The notes beneath the pieces are model-generated. The model saw only the letters and a list, made by a program, of their open reading frames with translations, was not told the origin of the DNA and ran no database searches. Below, one piece after another: positions 18,340 to 23,795 of a stretch of 38,024 bases of DNA. The DNA is taken from assembly GCA_009731375.1 (NCBI GenBank), contig BJOX01000221.1:544043-582066 (forward strand), written 5' to 3'. Position 1 is the stretch's first letter; every line of letters starts with the position of its first letter. A program made the position numbers and the translations under genes. This DNA is from Paulinella micropora (Eukaryota > Cercozoa > Imbricatea > Euglyphida).

Positions 18340-18694
18340 NNNNNNNNNNNNNNNNNNNNNNNNNNNNNNNNNNNNNNNNNNNNNNNNNNNNNNNNNNNNN
18401 NNNNNNNNNNNNNNNNNNNNNNNNNNNNNNNNNNNNNNNNNNNNNNNNNNNNNNNNNNNNNNNNNNNNNNNNNNNNNNNNNNNNNNNNNNNNNNNNNNNN
18501 NNNNNNNNNNNNNNNNNNNNNNNNNNNNNNNNNNNNNNNNNNNNNNNNNNNNNNNNNNNNNNNNNNNNNNNNNNNNNNNNNNNNNNNNNNNNNNNNNNAA
18601 AAAAAAAAAAAAAAAAAAGATAACAGACCACGAACTTGGTAAGGACGTCGTGTTGTCCTACACGAAAGGCTGCCAAAGCCGCCTGCAGTGCCAT
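4501..18694 (-). CDS. LRR-ROCO receptor with FYVE-like finger and two C-terminal TIR domains (36-exon model)
   Basis: Minus-strand multi-exon gene. The order is start exon (ATG at 18694), LRR exons, Roc GTPase, COR with FYVE-like finger, then two TIRs (stop TAG 4501-4503). Exons in reading order: 18694-18632, 18203-18120, the minus exons of cassettes 16 to 1, 12616-12554, 11938-11894, 11785-11729, 11418-11338, 10892-10688, 10592-10513, 10442-10380, 10128-9991, 9675-9503, 9253-9145, 8591-8449, 8336-8258, 8169-8098, 7885-7821, 7215-6825, 6649-6284, 6169-6014, 5892-4501. Junction phases agree throughout and the sum is 5,196 nt, about 1,731 residues with no stop. ROCO proteins are large GTPases. 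An LRR front and TIR tail suggest recognition followed by NAD-cleaving or scaffold signalling in the cytosol; no signal peptide or membrane segment is seen. The least certain boundaries are those at 18632, 12554, 9991, 7215, 6014 and 5892. The start exon is a guess from a good ATG context. Confidence 0.82.
6014..8336 (-). CDS. COR domain exons of the ROCO gene
   Basis: Six exons: 8336-8258, 8169-8098, 7885-7821, 7215-6825, 6649-6284 and 6169-6014. COR-like blocks are LIYQGDVMEFGTELV (small exon at 7821), LILNYDTG followed by GGVSRQDIQKALLEERW, and the late motif LFPPGFMAVLAPRLL. In ROCO proteins COR follows Roc and mediates dimerisation. The phases agree: 79 nt after a phase-2 exon, then 72, 65, 391, 366 and 156. 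The acceptor at 7215 (CAAAG|GAGACTCC) was chosen because it alone joins the 65-nt exon in frame. Introns carry a (TAC)n tract at 7231-7325 and a (TA)n tract at 7975-8006. The exon 6649-6284 includes a low-complexity Ala/Pro/Gln insertion. Confidence 0.75.
6825..7215 (-). CDS. COR exon carrying a FYVE-like zinc finger
   Basis: After the COR-type segment GGVSRQDIQKALLEERW and a charged Ala/Lys/Glu linker, the exon encodes CEVCNKAW, then IHHYCHKC, VCSGCS and LCLNCK. That is four CxxC-type pairs with an HH-C block resembling the R(R/K)HHC region of FYVE fingers, which bind phosphatidylinositol 3-phosphate on endosomes. The usual basic residues before HH are missing (Ile instead), so lipid binding is doubtful. 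The finger sits inside COR, which is unusual in position. Confidence 0.7.
8449..10128 (-). CDS. Roc GTPase domain exons
   Basis: Four exons: 10128-9991, 9675-9503, 9253-9145 and 8591-8449. G1 P-loop: VTVGNFKVGKSTLLE. G3: VRDLPGQPEF, the DxxGQ motif. G4: VLVCTHQDQL, THQD in place of N/TKxD. The last exon carries the C-terminal Roc part (MLVDCETEKAPAMLEDL). Junction phases 0, 2 and 0 are consistent. The donor of the P-loop exon is taken as CTG|GTGCAT (9991), since the frame beyond it reaches no better in-phase GT. The intron between 9145 and 8591 carries the (TAG)n tract at 8829-9042. All residues needed for nucleotide binding appear present, so the domain looks functional. Confidence 0.85.
8829..9042. 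repeat. (TAG)n tract inside a Roc intron
   Basis: A long, slightly interrupted AGT/TAG trinucleotide tract lies between Roc exons, about 100 bp from the next 3' splice site on the minus strand. Confidence 0.95.
10380..12616 (-). CDS. Constant LRR and linker exons between the cassette array and Roc
   Basis: Exons 12616-12554, 11938-11894, 11785-11729, 11418-11338, 10892-10688, 10592-10513 and 10442-10380. Exon 10892-10688 is a clear LRR segment (LRRLRLNAIG, FLEELDLRSNQLTTVP, LQKLLVSRN). Exon 11418-11338 begins TNLQELVLQSSKI. Exon 12616-12554 begins NNTTLTELHGIENKK. Exon 10442-10380 (VLQLLRLGSSKLKQ) leads directly into the P-loop exon. Unlike the array upstream, these exons differ in length and have no opposite-strand partner and no palindromes, so they form a constant part. 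The donor of the first exon is ambiguous (GAG|GTCGGA chosen for phase). Confidence 0.7.
11939..12553. other. Intron without recognisable content
   Basis: AT-rich intron containing two near-identical blocks (tgccaatcaat...acgcatacttctaatttacacac) at about 12382-12427 and 12450-12495, a small tandem duplication of about 68 bp. Nothing else is seen. Confidence 0.5.
12765..12853 (+). pseudogene. Plus-strand LRR cap exon truncated by a CT tract
   Basis: The plus strand reads FRDGKTTKLDLSCKGYGELG, an LRR cap of the type (L)RD.K.TELDLS.KGLG. It is homologous to the plus-strand exon at 22967-23083. At 12853 the exon is cut by a (CT)n tract, which removes its last codons and donor. Any plus-strand transcript through cassettes 1 to 16 would therefore lack this cap. 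It lies 150 bp upstream (minus strand) of the exon 12616-12554. Confidence 0.6.
12853..13078. repeat. (CT)n/(CA)n/(GA)n/(CA)n composite microsatellite
   Basis: Successive CT, CA, CT, GA and CA tracts. The CT and GA tracts face each other as an inverted pair around TTACAG. It lies at the outer edge of the cassette array, directly next to palindrome H0. Confidence 0.95.
13228..13429. other. Cassette 1: tail-to-tail LRR exons
   Basis: Plus exon 13228-13317 (30 codons; LTSLDITANSIGPEGA). Minus exon 13325-13429 (35 codons; begins VNTSLTKLNVSA, with an in-frame insertion of about 7 codons before IGAEGAKAFADALK). The junction is GTAAGAC, 7 bp instead of GTAC, and still gives a GT donor on each strand. 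It is the outermost unit and has the longest spacer to its right palindrome, which contains a tandem duplication at about 13432-13512. Confidence 0.85.
13574..13745. other. Cassette 2: tail-to-tail LRR exons
   Basis: Plus exon 13574-13657 (LISINLEYTGIGPAGA), GTAC 13658-13661, minus exon 13662-13745 (LQTLYLGGNDIGDAGA); both are 84 nt and phase 0. The unit is bounded by H1 and the perfect palindrome H2. It reappears in the opposite orientation as cassette C at 23.2 kb. Confidence 0.93.
13823..13994. other. Cassette 3: tail-to-tail LRR exons
   Basis: Plus exon 13823-13906 (LRELYMQGNNIGAEGV), GTAC 13907-13910, minus exon 13911-13994 (LTAIYIRSNSIGPQGA); both 84 nt. Same-orientation relative of cassette 14, including introns up to both palindromes. 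Confidence 0.93.
14113..14290. other. Cassette 4: tail-to-tail LRR exons
   Basis: Plus exon 14113-14196 (LQVLNLYDNNIGPEGA, 84 nt), GTAC 14197-14200, minus exon 14201-14290 (LEKLDISNNSIGAEGA, 90 nt). Inverted counterpart of cassette 15 and same-orientation relative of cassette A. The long left intron (gtattttgcccaacaggttg) is shared by all three. Confidence 0.95.
14368..14539. other. Cassette 5: tail-to-tail LRR exons
   Basis: Plus exon 14368-14451 (LTTLHLWDNNIGAEGA), GTAC 14452-14455, minus exon 14456-14539 (LTSLDLDDNEIGDAGA). Nearly identical to cassette 6, offset by 247 bp, so a very recent tandem duplication of one unit plus one palindrome. Confidence 0.93.
14615..14786. other. Cassette 6: tail-to-tail LRR exons
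   Basis: Plus exon 14615-14698 (LTTLNLWDNNIGAEGA), GTAC 14699-14702, minus exon 14703-14786 (LTSLDLENNEIGDSGA). Differences from cassette 5 are few and several change amino acids in the exposed LRR face (H to N, DD to EN, A to S). Confidence 0.93.
14871..15042. other. Cassette 7: tail-to-tail LRR exons
   Basis: Plus exon 14871-14954 (LRELNLRYNKVGDDGA), GTAC 14955-14958, minus exon 14959-15042 (LTELVLFKNNIGPEGA). Both 84 nt, phase 0. Right palindrome H7 has lost one base of an arm. Confidence 0.93.
15114..15285. other. Cassette 8: tail-to-tail LRR exons
   Basis: Plus exon 15114-15197 (LRELNMYNNNIGPDGA), GTAC 15198-15201, minus exon 15202-15285 (LVEFDIRGNKIGPAGA). Same-orientation relative of cassette B at 22.4 kb. 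Confidence 0.93.
15370..15541. other. Cassette 9: tail-to-tail LRR exons
   Basis: Plus exon 15370-15453 (LKTLGLAFNGIGDKGV), GTAC 15454-15457, minus exon 15458-15541 (LTSLNLWGNALGDAGA). Both 84 nt. No close inverted partner in the window. Confidence 0.93.
15625..15796. other. Cassette 10: tail-to-tail LRR exons
   Basis: Plus exon 15625-15708 (IRSINLRANDIGDEGA), GTAC 15709-15712, minus exon 15713-15796 (LQTLWLHNNNIGADGA). Same-orientation duplicate of cassette 12; the introns match up to the palindromes. Confidence 0.93.
15889..16059. other. Cassette 11: LRR exons, plus exon frameshifted
   Basis: Plus exon 15889-15971 is 83 nt: one G is missing after NNL, so the LRR tail (KGAAAFADALK) is out of frame. 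GTAC 15972-15975. Minus exon 15976-16059 is intact (LATLILYGEDIGDAGA). Inverted relative of cassette 16. Confidence 0.92.
16151..16322. other. Cassette 12: tail-to-tail LRR exons
   Basis: Plus exon 16151-16234 (IRSIELGFDDIGVEGA), GTAC 16235-16238, minus exon 16239-16322 (LQTLFLGGNNIGADGA). Changes from cassette 10 cluster at exposed xLxLxx positions of the repeat, as expected for a varying binding face. Confidence 0.93.
16410..16584. other. Cassette 13: tail-to-tail LRR exons
   Basis: Plus exon 16410-16493 (LTEISLRRNDIGDAGA) and minus exon 16501-16584 (LQTLRIYLNSIGAQGA). The junction is GTCTGAC, 7 bp rather than GTAC, giving donors GTCTGACC (plus) and GTCAGACC (minus). Confidence 0.92.
16664..16835. 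other. Cassette 14: tail-to-tail LRR exons
   Basis: Plus exon 16664-16747 (LRELDMQSNDIGAEGA), GTAC 16748-16751, minus exon 16752-16835 (LTALDIGGNGIGPPGA). Same orientation as cassette 3. It is followed by cassette 15, the reversed form of cassette 4. Confidence 0.93.
16914..17091. other. Cassette 15: inverted copy of cassette 4
   Basis: Plus exon 16914-17003 (LEKLDISSNSIGAEGA, 90 nt), GTAC 17004-17007, minus exon 17008-17091 (LQVLNVHSNNIGPEGA). Exon identity, exon lengths (90 and 84) and both flanking introns match cassette 4 in reverse. The intron next to H14 (actgaagaagagtgtatttg) is identical to the reverse complement of the intron next to H4. Confidence 0.95.
17220..17391. other. Cassette 16: inverted relative of cassette 11
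   Basis: Plus exon 17220-17303 (LATLILYNNKIGDAGA) has an extra G between the acceptor AG and the exon, so splicing at that AG would shift the frame. GTAC 17304-17307. Minus exon 17308-17391 is intact (LQTLNIARNRIGDQGA). It is the most 5' cassette of the minus-strand gene. Confidence 0.92.
17442..18119. repeat. TG- and GA-rich simple repeats in an intron
   Basis: GT-rich sequence follows H16 directly, then (GA)n at about 17619-17650 and a long (GA)n tract at about 17849-17975. No exon is seen. In the minus-strand gene this is the intron between exon 18203-18120 and cassette 16. Confidence 0.85.
18120..18203 (-). CDS. LRR exon 2 of the ROCO gene (no opposite-strand partner)
   Basis: 84 nt, phase 0: acceptor AATAG before 18203, donor CTGCAG|GTCACA at 18120. 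It reads YEGKSLDLSSQNLGAVGA, an LRR opening unit. No plus-strand exon faces it and its donor is GTCA rather than GTAC, so it belongs to the constant part. Confidence 0.7.
18340..18598. other. Assembly gap inside poly-A
   Basis: 259 unknown bases between A runs (about 18281-18339 and 18599-18618). On the minus strand this would be a poly-T intron. Its true size is unknown. Confidence 0.95.
18632..18694 (-). CDS. Putative start exon of the ROCO gene
   Basis: The minus strand reads gcgaccATGG and then MALQAALAAFRVGQHD, 21 codons to a possible donor TTC|GTGGTC in phase 0, which would join the next LRR exon in frame. It was chosen because it is the nearest good ATG context upstream and phase agrees. 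It could be wrong, because the gap and poly-A lie in the intron. Confidence 0.45.
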
Positions 18695-19049
18695 GGTCGC
18701 TCTTGCTTAAATGTTGGCTTGTTTGCCATAAAAATAAATCAGGCCTATGGTGAATTTTTTGTTTCTGTTGTTAGGATTAGTGTTTGTCGAAACCCGTTGA
18801 ATTTTCGGCAAATGCTACACAAAAAATTGTGTAAAAATTGTGTATACACCACGAACTGACAAACTGTAACAAACAAGAAACAACATTTTACCATTGGCAA
18901 TGACGCTCAGTAAGTGAAGTACAACGATCTCTCAGTGCGTCCTCGTTCGCAGCATGCTGGCTGCAATTGCTAGTTATGACTTTGGTAGTGAGTTGAACTT
19001 TCAACTCCGTACAGGAGGAGTGGAGATGGTCTTACGCGCTGGGCTACCA

Positions 19050-19324
19050 GCTTCTTCTTTCTTCTTCTTCTTCTTCTTCTTCTTCTTCTTCTTCTTCTTC
19101 TTCTTCTTCTTCTTCTTCTTCTTCTTCTTCTTCTTCTTCTTCTTCTTCTTCTTCTTCTTCTTCTTCTTCTTCTTCTTCTTCTTCTTCTTCTTCTTTTTCT
19201 TCTTCTTCTTCTTCTTCTTCTTCTTCTTCTTCTTCTTCTTCTTCTTCTTCTTCTTTTCTTCTTCTTCTTCTTCTTCTTCTTCTTCTTCTTCTTCTTCTTC
19301 TTCTTCTTCTTCTTCTTCTTCTTC
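19050..19324. repeat. (TTC)n tract at the 3' end of the retroelement
   Basis: About 275 bp of nearly pure TTC (GAA on the minus strand). It lies about 290 bp downstream of the stop codon of the minus-strand retroelement, where a microsatellite tail would be expected. Confidence 0.95.
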
Positions 19325-21935
19325 CTTTAATGAGAACAAAATTATACAGAGACTAAATTCAGAGCGTAACTAAGTCGATGTTTGTAGAAACAAGCGAGAA
19401 GGACAAAAAATAAAGTATGAAATAGATATGATAGAGGAACAGAATTTATGAGGAGAGAAACAGGAATGTTAAAAAGGGAAAGAAAGTATATATGAAGACT
19501 AGACAGAAGTGAGATGGAAAAAAAGAAAGAAATGAGGTTAGAAAAAGAGCAGGAAAGAGAGAATAAAGGAATAAGATACTATGTATAAAAGAAGAAAGAA
19601 AAACTATCACTAAGCTAGTGAGAGCGTCGCGGTGCATCCCAAAGGCGCCTCTTTGCTAAGTCAAGGATTCGCGCGTTGCCTCGCGCTGTTTCAGCCGCAG
19701 ACATCGCTCGAAAGTAGGGTAGGATGCCACGTGGGTTCCGAGGGAAATCATCAAGCATTGCATCAGCGAGCGTGTCTCGCGCAGCTGGTAGCACTCGAAC
19801 CACGCTAGCGTAATACGCTTGCACTCTGCGAAGGTAACCCAAGGCTTCACGACCAAGAGCACCAGTGGGTTCAAGAACCAATGGAATTAGTGTTGTGTTG
19901 GAAGCCATAGCAAATTGATCGTACTGGCGATGCTTGATGAGTTCACGCTGAGATGCAGCAGCAAGCGGAGTGGTAGCTGCTAGCCTCAGGGAAGTTTGAG
20001 CAGTTGGTGAAGCGAAACTAACATCAATGAGTGCATCAGGAGGACTCATATTAGCAGGACTCCACCAAACACGTAGATCAGGATGCTCTCTTGTCGCATC
20101 TTGAAAGTGTAGATGGTCGGGCTCGATCTCGACGACTGCTCCACAGCGTCGAAGAAAAGTGGTCAACATCTTCACATAACTATCATGTATCCTTATGATA
20201 GCCCCTCCAACTACGGAACAAGTTCTTGTGAGAAAGTGGTAGGTAGCAGTATCGGGAGTAAGTAGCTGTTGACAACCAGGGCAGTTGACGCCAGTAGTAG
20301 GAATGCAAGACAAAAGGATTTGGGGCAGTCTGGCTAAGAGTGCAGCTTCGATCTCAGCGTCTCTGAGCAAAAGTTCAGGATTGACTGGGATTGTTGAGAA
20401 TGGTAGTGCACGAGCAACTTCTTGGGCAGCCGATAGCATTAGTGCAGGGAAAGCAGGACCATGTTGATGTCTTCCTTGCAGAAGCAGCCGATTGCGTAAT
20501 GTGGAGTAAATCTACTCTGGATGTGAGCAGGCGGGATGATGCCAGGCGTGAGCAGTGGCCTGATGTCAGCAATTGGAACACCATTCCGTTCTAAAGAGTT
20601 GTAGGAGTCAGTGAGAAAGTCTCCATTAGTAGTAAGCAAACGTCTAGGATCTTGTTGCTCCGGGATAGCACGAGAAGAGATAGCTAGCATGAGTGAGGAA
20701 CTGTAGACAGCATGTGCTAGAAGGGATGTCTGTTGCGGGCAACAGGCTCCATATCTTCCTGGCAAGCGGATAAGTGATTGTGCTAAGGGAGGTAGGGGAG
20801 TACTGATACCCAGTCGGGACACAAAGCATCGATAAGTCAGGTTATCGAAGTGATGTAGACCCCGCATAGACAGATGAGGAGGCAGGACGCGCATAGAGTA
20901 ACTCATTCTTCTTTGAATACACGTGTTGAGTATGGCAAGAGCTGAAACAGTTGATAAATAGGGATGAAGAAGTGCACGCATTGTAGGAGCATGATATTCA
21001 GCTCTTGCAAGAGCCCATGAAGCGACACCAAGTGCCATTTCTGCATGAGTAGAGCACGTGGTATTGATGGCAGATCCAGGTTGAAGTGAGGCGAATTGTT
21101 CCGTTGCAGTGTCAGAGGAGTGTGGATAGTATACCACACCTCCAAGCGTGGGCATGAAGCCACGGAAAACATGATCAGCTCAAGTTGAAGAAGTAACGGA
21201 GCTAAAGGAGTAAGGTGACTCGATACAAGAGTAGCGCCGGGTGGTAGAAGGAGACGTAGTTTTGGAACTGAGATTTGTAAGCATCCATTGTCTTGTGCAA
21301 GCAGATACCGCAGTTTGCCATACGATTCAGCCACGTCGGAAGGAGAGCAGATGATGTTGAAGTCATCAATGAGAGCAACTCCAACAGCGCTGCCAGAGAG
21401 AGAGTTCTCAAAGATAGGCTGAACGCTGAGCGCAAAAATTAGGCTTGCAAGGACACAGCCCTGTTTGACTCCGCAGTAAGATAGGAATGAGTCTAGAACA
21501 GAGCCATTGTATCTAACAAGAAGAAGAGAGGGTTGTGAGTAAGCTTGAAAGATGATCCGCCAGATTGGTCGTAGCTGGGGAGTTTCGAGGACTCGTTTCA
21601 GGATAGCACTTCGATGTAGTAGATTGAAAGCATTGACGAAGTCTACACTAAGCATAACATGATCAGGATGACTCCGCAGATGAGCATTGGAGCTATGAAT
21701 GGCAGCCTCTGGTCCGAGCCTACCCCAAATTGAATGCTGGGAAAGATGGTGTGGAACTCAGATTGAGCATGCGCGACCGCAATGGTTGCTGCCAGCTTGA
21801 TAAGGGGGAGAGCCTATATTGGTCATGATTGAGAGGAGAGGATCAGTTGGTCTTGCGTTATGGGATTTCTTGGAAGCAAGAACAGGTGCTGCGTAGAGAA
21901 ACATGCGTTCTATGGGCGTTAGGTCTCCATTTGCA
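19325..21935 (-). mobile_element. 5'-truncated non-LTR retrotransposon with RT and restriction-like endonuclease
   Basis: Minus-strand remnants of one polyprotein are spread over three frames (about 21930-20903, 21155-20439 and 20439-19615), so it carries several frameshifts. The RT part has LSVDFVNAFNLLHR, YCGVKQGCVLASLIFAL and LIDDFNII (catalytic DD kept). The C-terminal part has a CCHC motif (CPGC...H...C, about 20280-20210) followed by a PD-(D/E)XK-like endonuclease (HPDLRVWW ... ALIDVSF ... PLVLEPTGALG). RT followed by CCHC and a restriction-like nuclease is the layout of R2/R4-type site-specific elements. The 5' end begins within RT, just after a (GAA)n tract. One RT frameshift lies near 21718. 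Inactive. Confidence 0.85.
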
Positions 21936-21938
21936 ATT

Positions 21939-22043
21939 CTTCTTCTTCTTCTTCTTCTTCTTCTTCTTCTTCTTCTTCTTCTTCTTCTTCTTCTTCTTCT
22001 TCTTCTTCTTTTTCTTCTTTTTCTTCTTCTTCTTCTTCTTCTA
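21939..22043. repeat. (TTC)n tract at the 5' side of the retroelement
   Basis: About 105 bp of TTC. On its right it runs into 'tagcaat', the tail of a cassette palindrome (GGTAGCAAT elsewhere), so the tract has replaced the first half of the palindrome left of cassette A. Confidence 0.9.
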
Positions 22044-22114
22044 GCAATATATACTTGGATGTATTTTGCTTAATAGGTTGAACTGCAAATATGTATGTCA
22101 TTGTGTGGGTTTAG

Positions 22115-22291
22115 GTCAATACAGCGCTGCAAGTGTTGAACTTATATGACAATAATATTGGCACAGACGGCGCTGCTGCGATCGCCGATATGCATAAGGT
22201 ACCTCCAACGCTTTCGCGATGTGCTTGCTCCTTCTGCACCAATAAAGTTGATTGGAATGTCTAGCTTCTCCAGCTTGCACTCCTTATTCTC
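22115..22291. other. Cassette A: relative of cassette 4, minus exon frameshifted
   Basis: Plus exon 22115-22198 (LQVLNLYDNNIGTDGA, 84 nt), GTAC 22199-22202, minus exon 22203-22291 is 89 nt instead of 90: one base is lost near GAEGA, breaking the frame. Same orientation as cassette 4, opposite to 15. Confidence 0.9.
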
Positions 22292-22368
22292 CTGTACATA
22301 CAAACACACTCTTCTTCAGTGCTACGGTCGCGCAGTAGCATTAAAAAACATACATATGTGATGTCCAG

Positions 22369-22540
22369 GAGAACAAGACACTCCGTGAGCTCAACATATA
22401 CAAGAATAACATTGGACTGGATGGCGCGAAAGCTTTTGCAAAGGCGTTAGAGGTACCTTGAGTATATTGGCAATGGCTGCGGCGCCTGCTGGCCCAATCT
22501 TGTTGCATCGGATGGCAAACTCAACCAAAGTTTTATTTAC
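22369..22540. other. Cassette B: relative of cassette 8
   Basis: Plus exon 22369-22452 (LRELNIYKNNIGLDGA), GTAC 22453-22456, minus exon 22457-22540 (LVEFAIRCNKIGPAGA). Both are intact, in the same orientation as cassette 8, between palindromes 22321-22339 and 22577-22592. Confidence 0.9.
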
Positions 22541-22712
22541 CTATTTAGCAATACAGGCCAAAGAACATTTGTGAATGCTACGCGCGGGTAGCAATATGCG
22601 AAACAATAATTTTTTTGTGTGACGTTCGACGGAAAGCATGATGCATTCATTGAACAATATGTGTGTGTATGTTGACACATACATTTTTCAGATTACTGAA
22701 CTTCATATTGAC

Positions 22713-22928
22713 CTTCAAGAATTCAGCCAACATAGCCGCTTCTGCAGGGCCCAAACGTTTTGAAGATAGATCTAGCTCTGTTGTCTTGTTGTCCCGCAGT
22801 GAATCAAGCGGAAACCCCCACATCTCCTTGATGCGGTGATTTTGCTTGGACACTGCCGCCAACGCCGAGCCGCTTTCCACACTCAAGTCGTTGCCTCGCA
22901 GATCCACTGACGTGATGCTTGGATGGTC
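22713..22928 (-). CDS. LRR cap exon (minus strand), 72 codons
   Basis: Acceptor TTACAG before 22928, donor TTGAAG|GTCAAT at 22713, phase 0. It reads ITSVDLRGNDLSVESG, then WGFPLDSLRDNKTTELDLSS and LGPAEAAMLAEFLK: an LRR followed by the cap that commonly precedes NLR-type LRRs. It could start a second minus-strand LRR gene (cassettes B, A and beyond) that the retroelement and TTC tracts have cut off from its 3' part. It is not part of the 18694 gene model. Confidence 0.65.
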
Positions 22929-22966
22929 CTGTAAATTAAGTCAACCAGAACATCGAGCGCATATAC

Positions 22967-23083
22967 ATCCAACGCGACTGGATCCCTGTCGCGTCCTTCC
23001 GTGACGGGAAAACAACAATGATGGATTTATCGGGCAAGTGCTACAATGAGCTGAGCGCTATTATTATCGCTTCTTTACTCACG
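22967..23083 (+). CDS. LRR cap exon (plus strand), head to head with the minus cap
   Basis: The plus strand reads VASFRDGKTTMMDLSGKCYN, then ELSAIIIASLLT, followed by donor ACG|GTGGGT at 23084. It is homologous to the truncated copy at 12765-12853. The 5' boundary is not clear. It begins about 40 bp from the minus cap exon, so the two diverge. Downstream on the plus strand are cassettes C and D and a terminal exon. Confidence 0.55.
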
Positions 23084-23236
23084 GTGGGTAATGACTGTCT
23101 GATGTTGTACAACTTAATTTGTACTGCTTTCACTCTTGCTTGCGCGATGTATGAGCTGGAAATGCATGTTTGTGTTTGTAAGAGGCATGCTACCGCGCGC
23201 GGTAGCATAAACGACAAAAAATGTGTCCATGTGCAG

Positions 23237-23398
23237 GAGAATAAAACATTGCAGAAATTATATCTGGGAATCAACGCTATCGGAGATGCAGGCTCGGAAC
23301 AGCTCTCAAGGTATATCCAGCGCCTTTGCAATATGTTGGGCTCCTGCCGGTCCGATTCCATTATATTCGAGGTTGATCGAGATAAGAGTAGAATTGAC
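23237..23398. other. Cassette C: inverted relative of cassette 2, decayed
   Basis: Plus exon 23237-23310 is 74 nt (10-nt deletion after GDAG; LQKLYLGINAIGDAG). The junction is GTAT (23311-23314): the plus donor is still GT, the minus donor has become AT. Minus exon 23315-23398 (LISINLEYNGIGPAGA) keeps frame. It matches cassette 2 in reverse, including both introns, up to palindromes 23189-23206 and 23426-23443. Confidence 0.9.
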
Positions 23399-23470
23399 CT
23401 AAAACAAAATTGCAATTGAAACCTTGCTACGCACGCCGGTAGCACACTCATAAAAGTACATATTGCATAG

Positions 23471-23642
23471 GAAAACAAAACTGTAATCGAGCTAGAAATG
23501 GGATCAAACAAAATAGGACCAGCAGGCGCAGAAGCAATCGCAAACATGTTTAAGGTATTTCTAACGCATTCCCGATAGCTTTTGCGCCATCATCCCCGAT
23601 GTTGTTACTTCTTAAACCAAGCGTTTGTAGCGTCTTGTTCAC
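23471..23642. other. Cassette D: plus donor kept, minus donor lost
   Basis: Plus exon 23471-23554 (VIELEMGSNKIGPAGA), junction GTAT 23555-23558, minus exon 23559-23642 (LQTLGLRSNNIGDDGA). Both frames are open, but the minus donor reads AT. Bounded by palindromes 23426-23443 and 23672-23690. Confidence 0.88.
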
Positions 23643-23690
23643 CTATATCCCCATATGTTCCTATTCTACTTGCTACCGCGCCGCTGTAGC

Positions 23691-23720
23691 CGATGTCAAG
23701 AGCTTGAACAGCTTTGTTCA
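23691..23720 (-). pseudogene. Cassette E: fragment of a minus LRR exon
   Basis: The minus strand reads VNKAVQALDI after an ATTAG acceptor, then runs straight into palindrome 23672-23690. The remainder of the exon, its GTAC and its plus partner are missing. This unit was truncated exactly at a palindrome. Confidence 0.8.
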
Positions 23721-23795
23721 CCTAATATCACCACATATACAAACAACGTTAAGAACGTTGTGTCGTTTGCTACCGGTGCGCGGTTGCATGGCATT

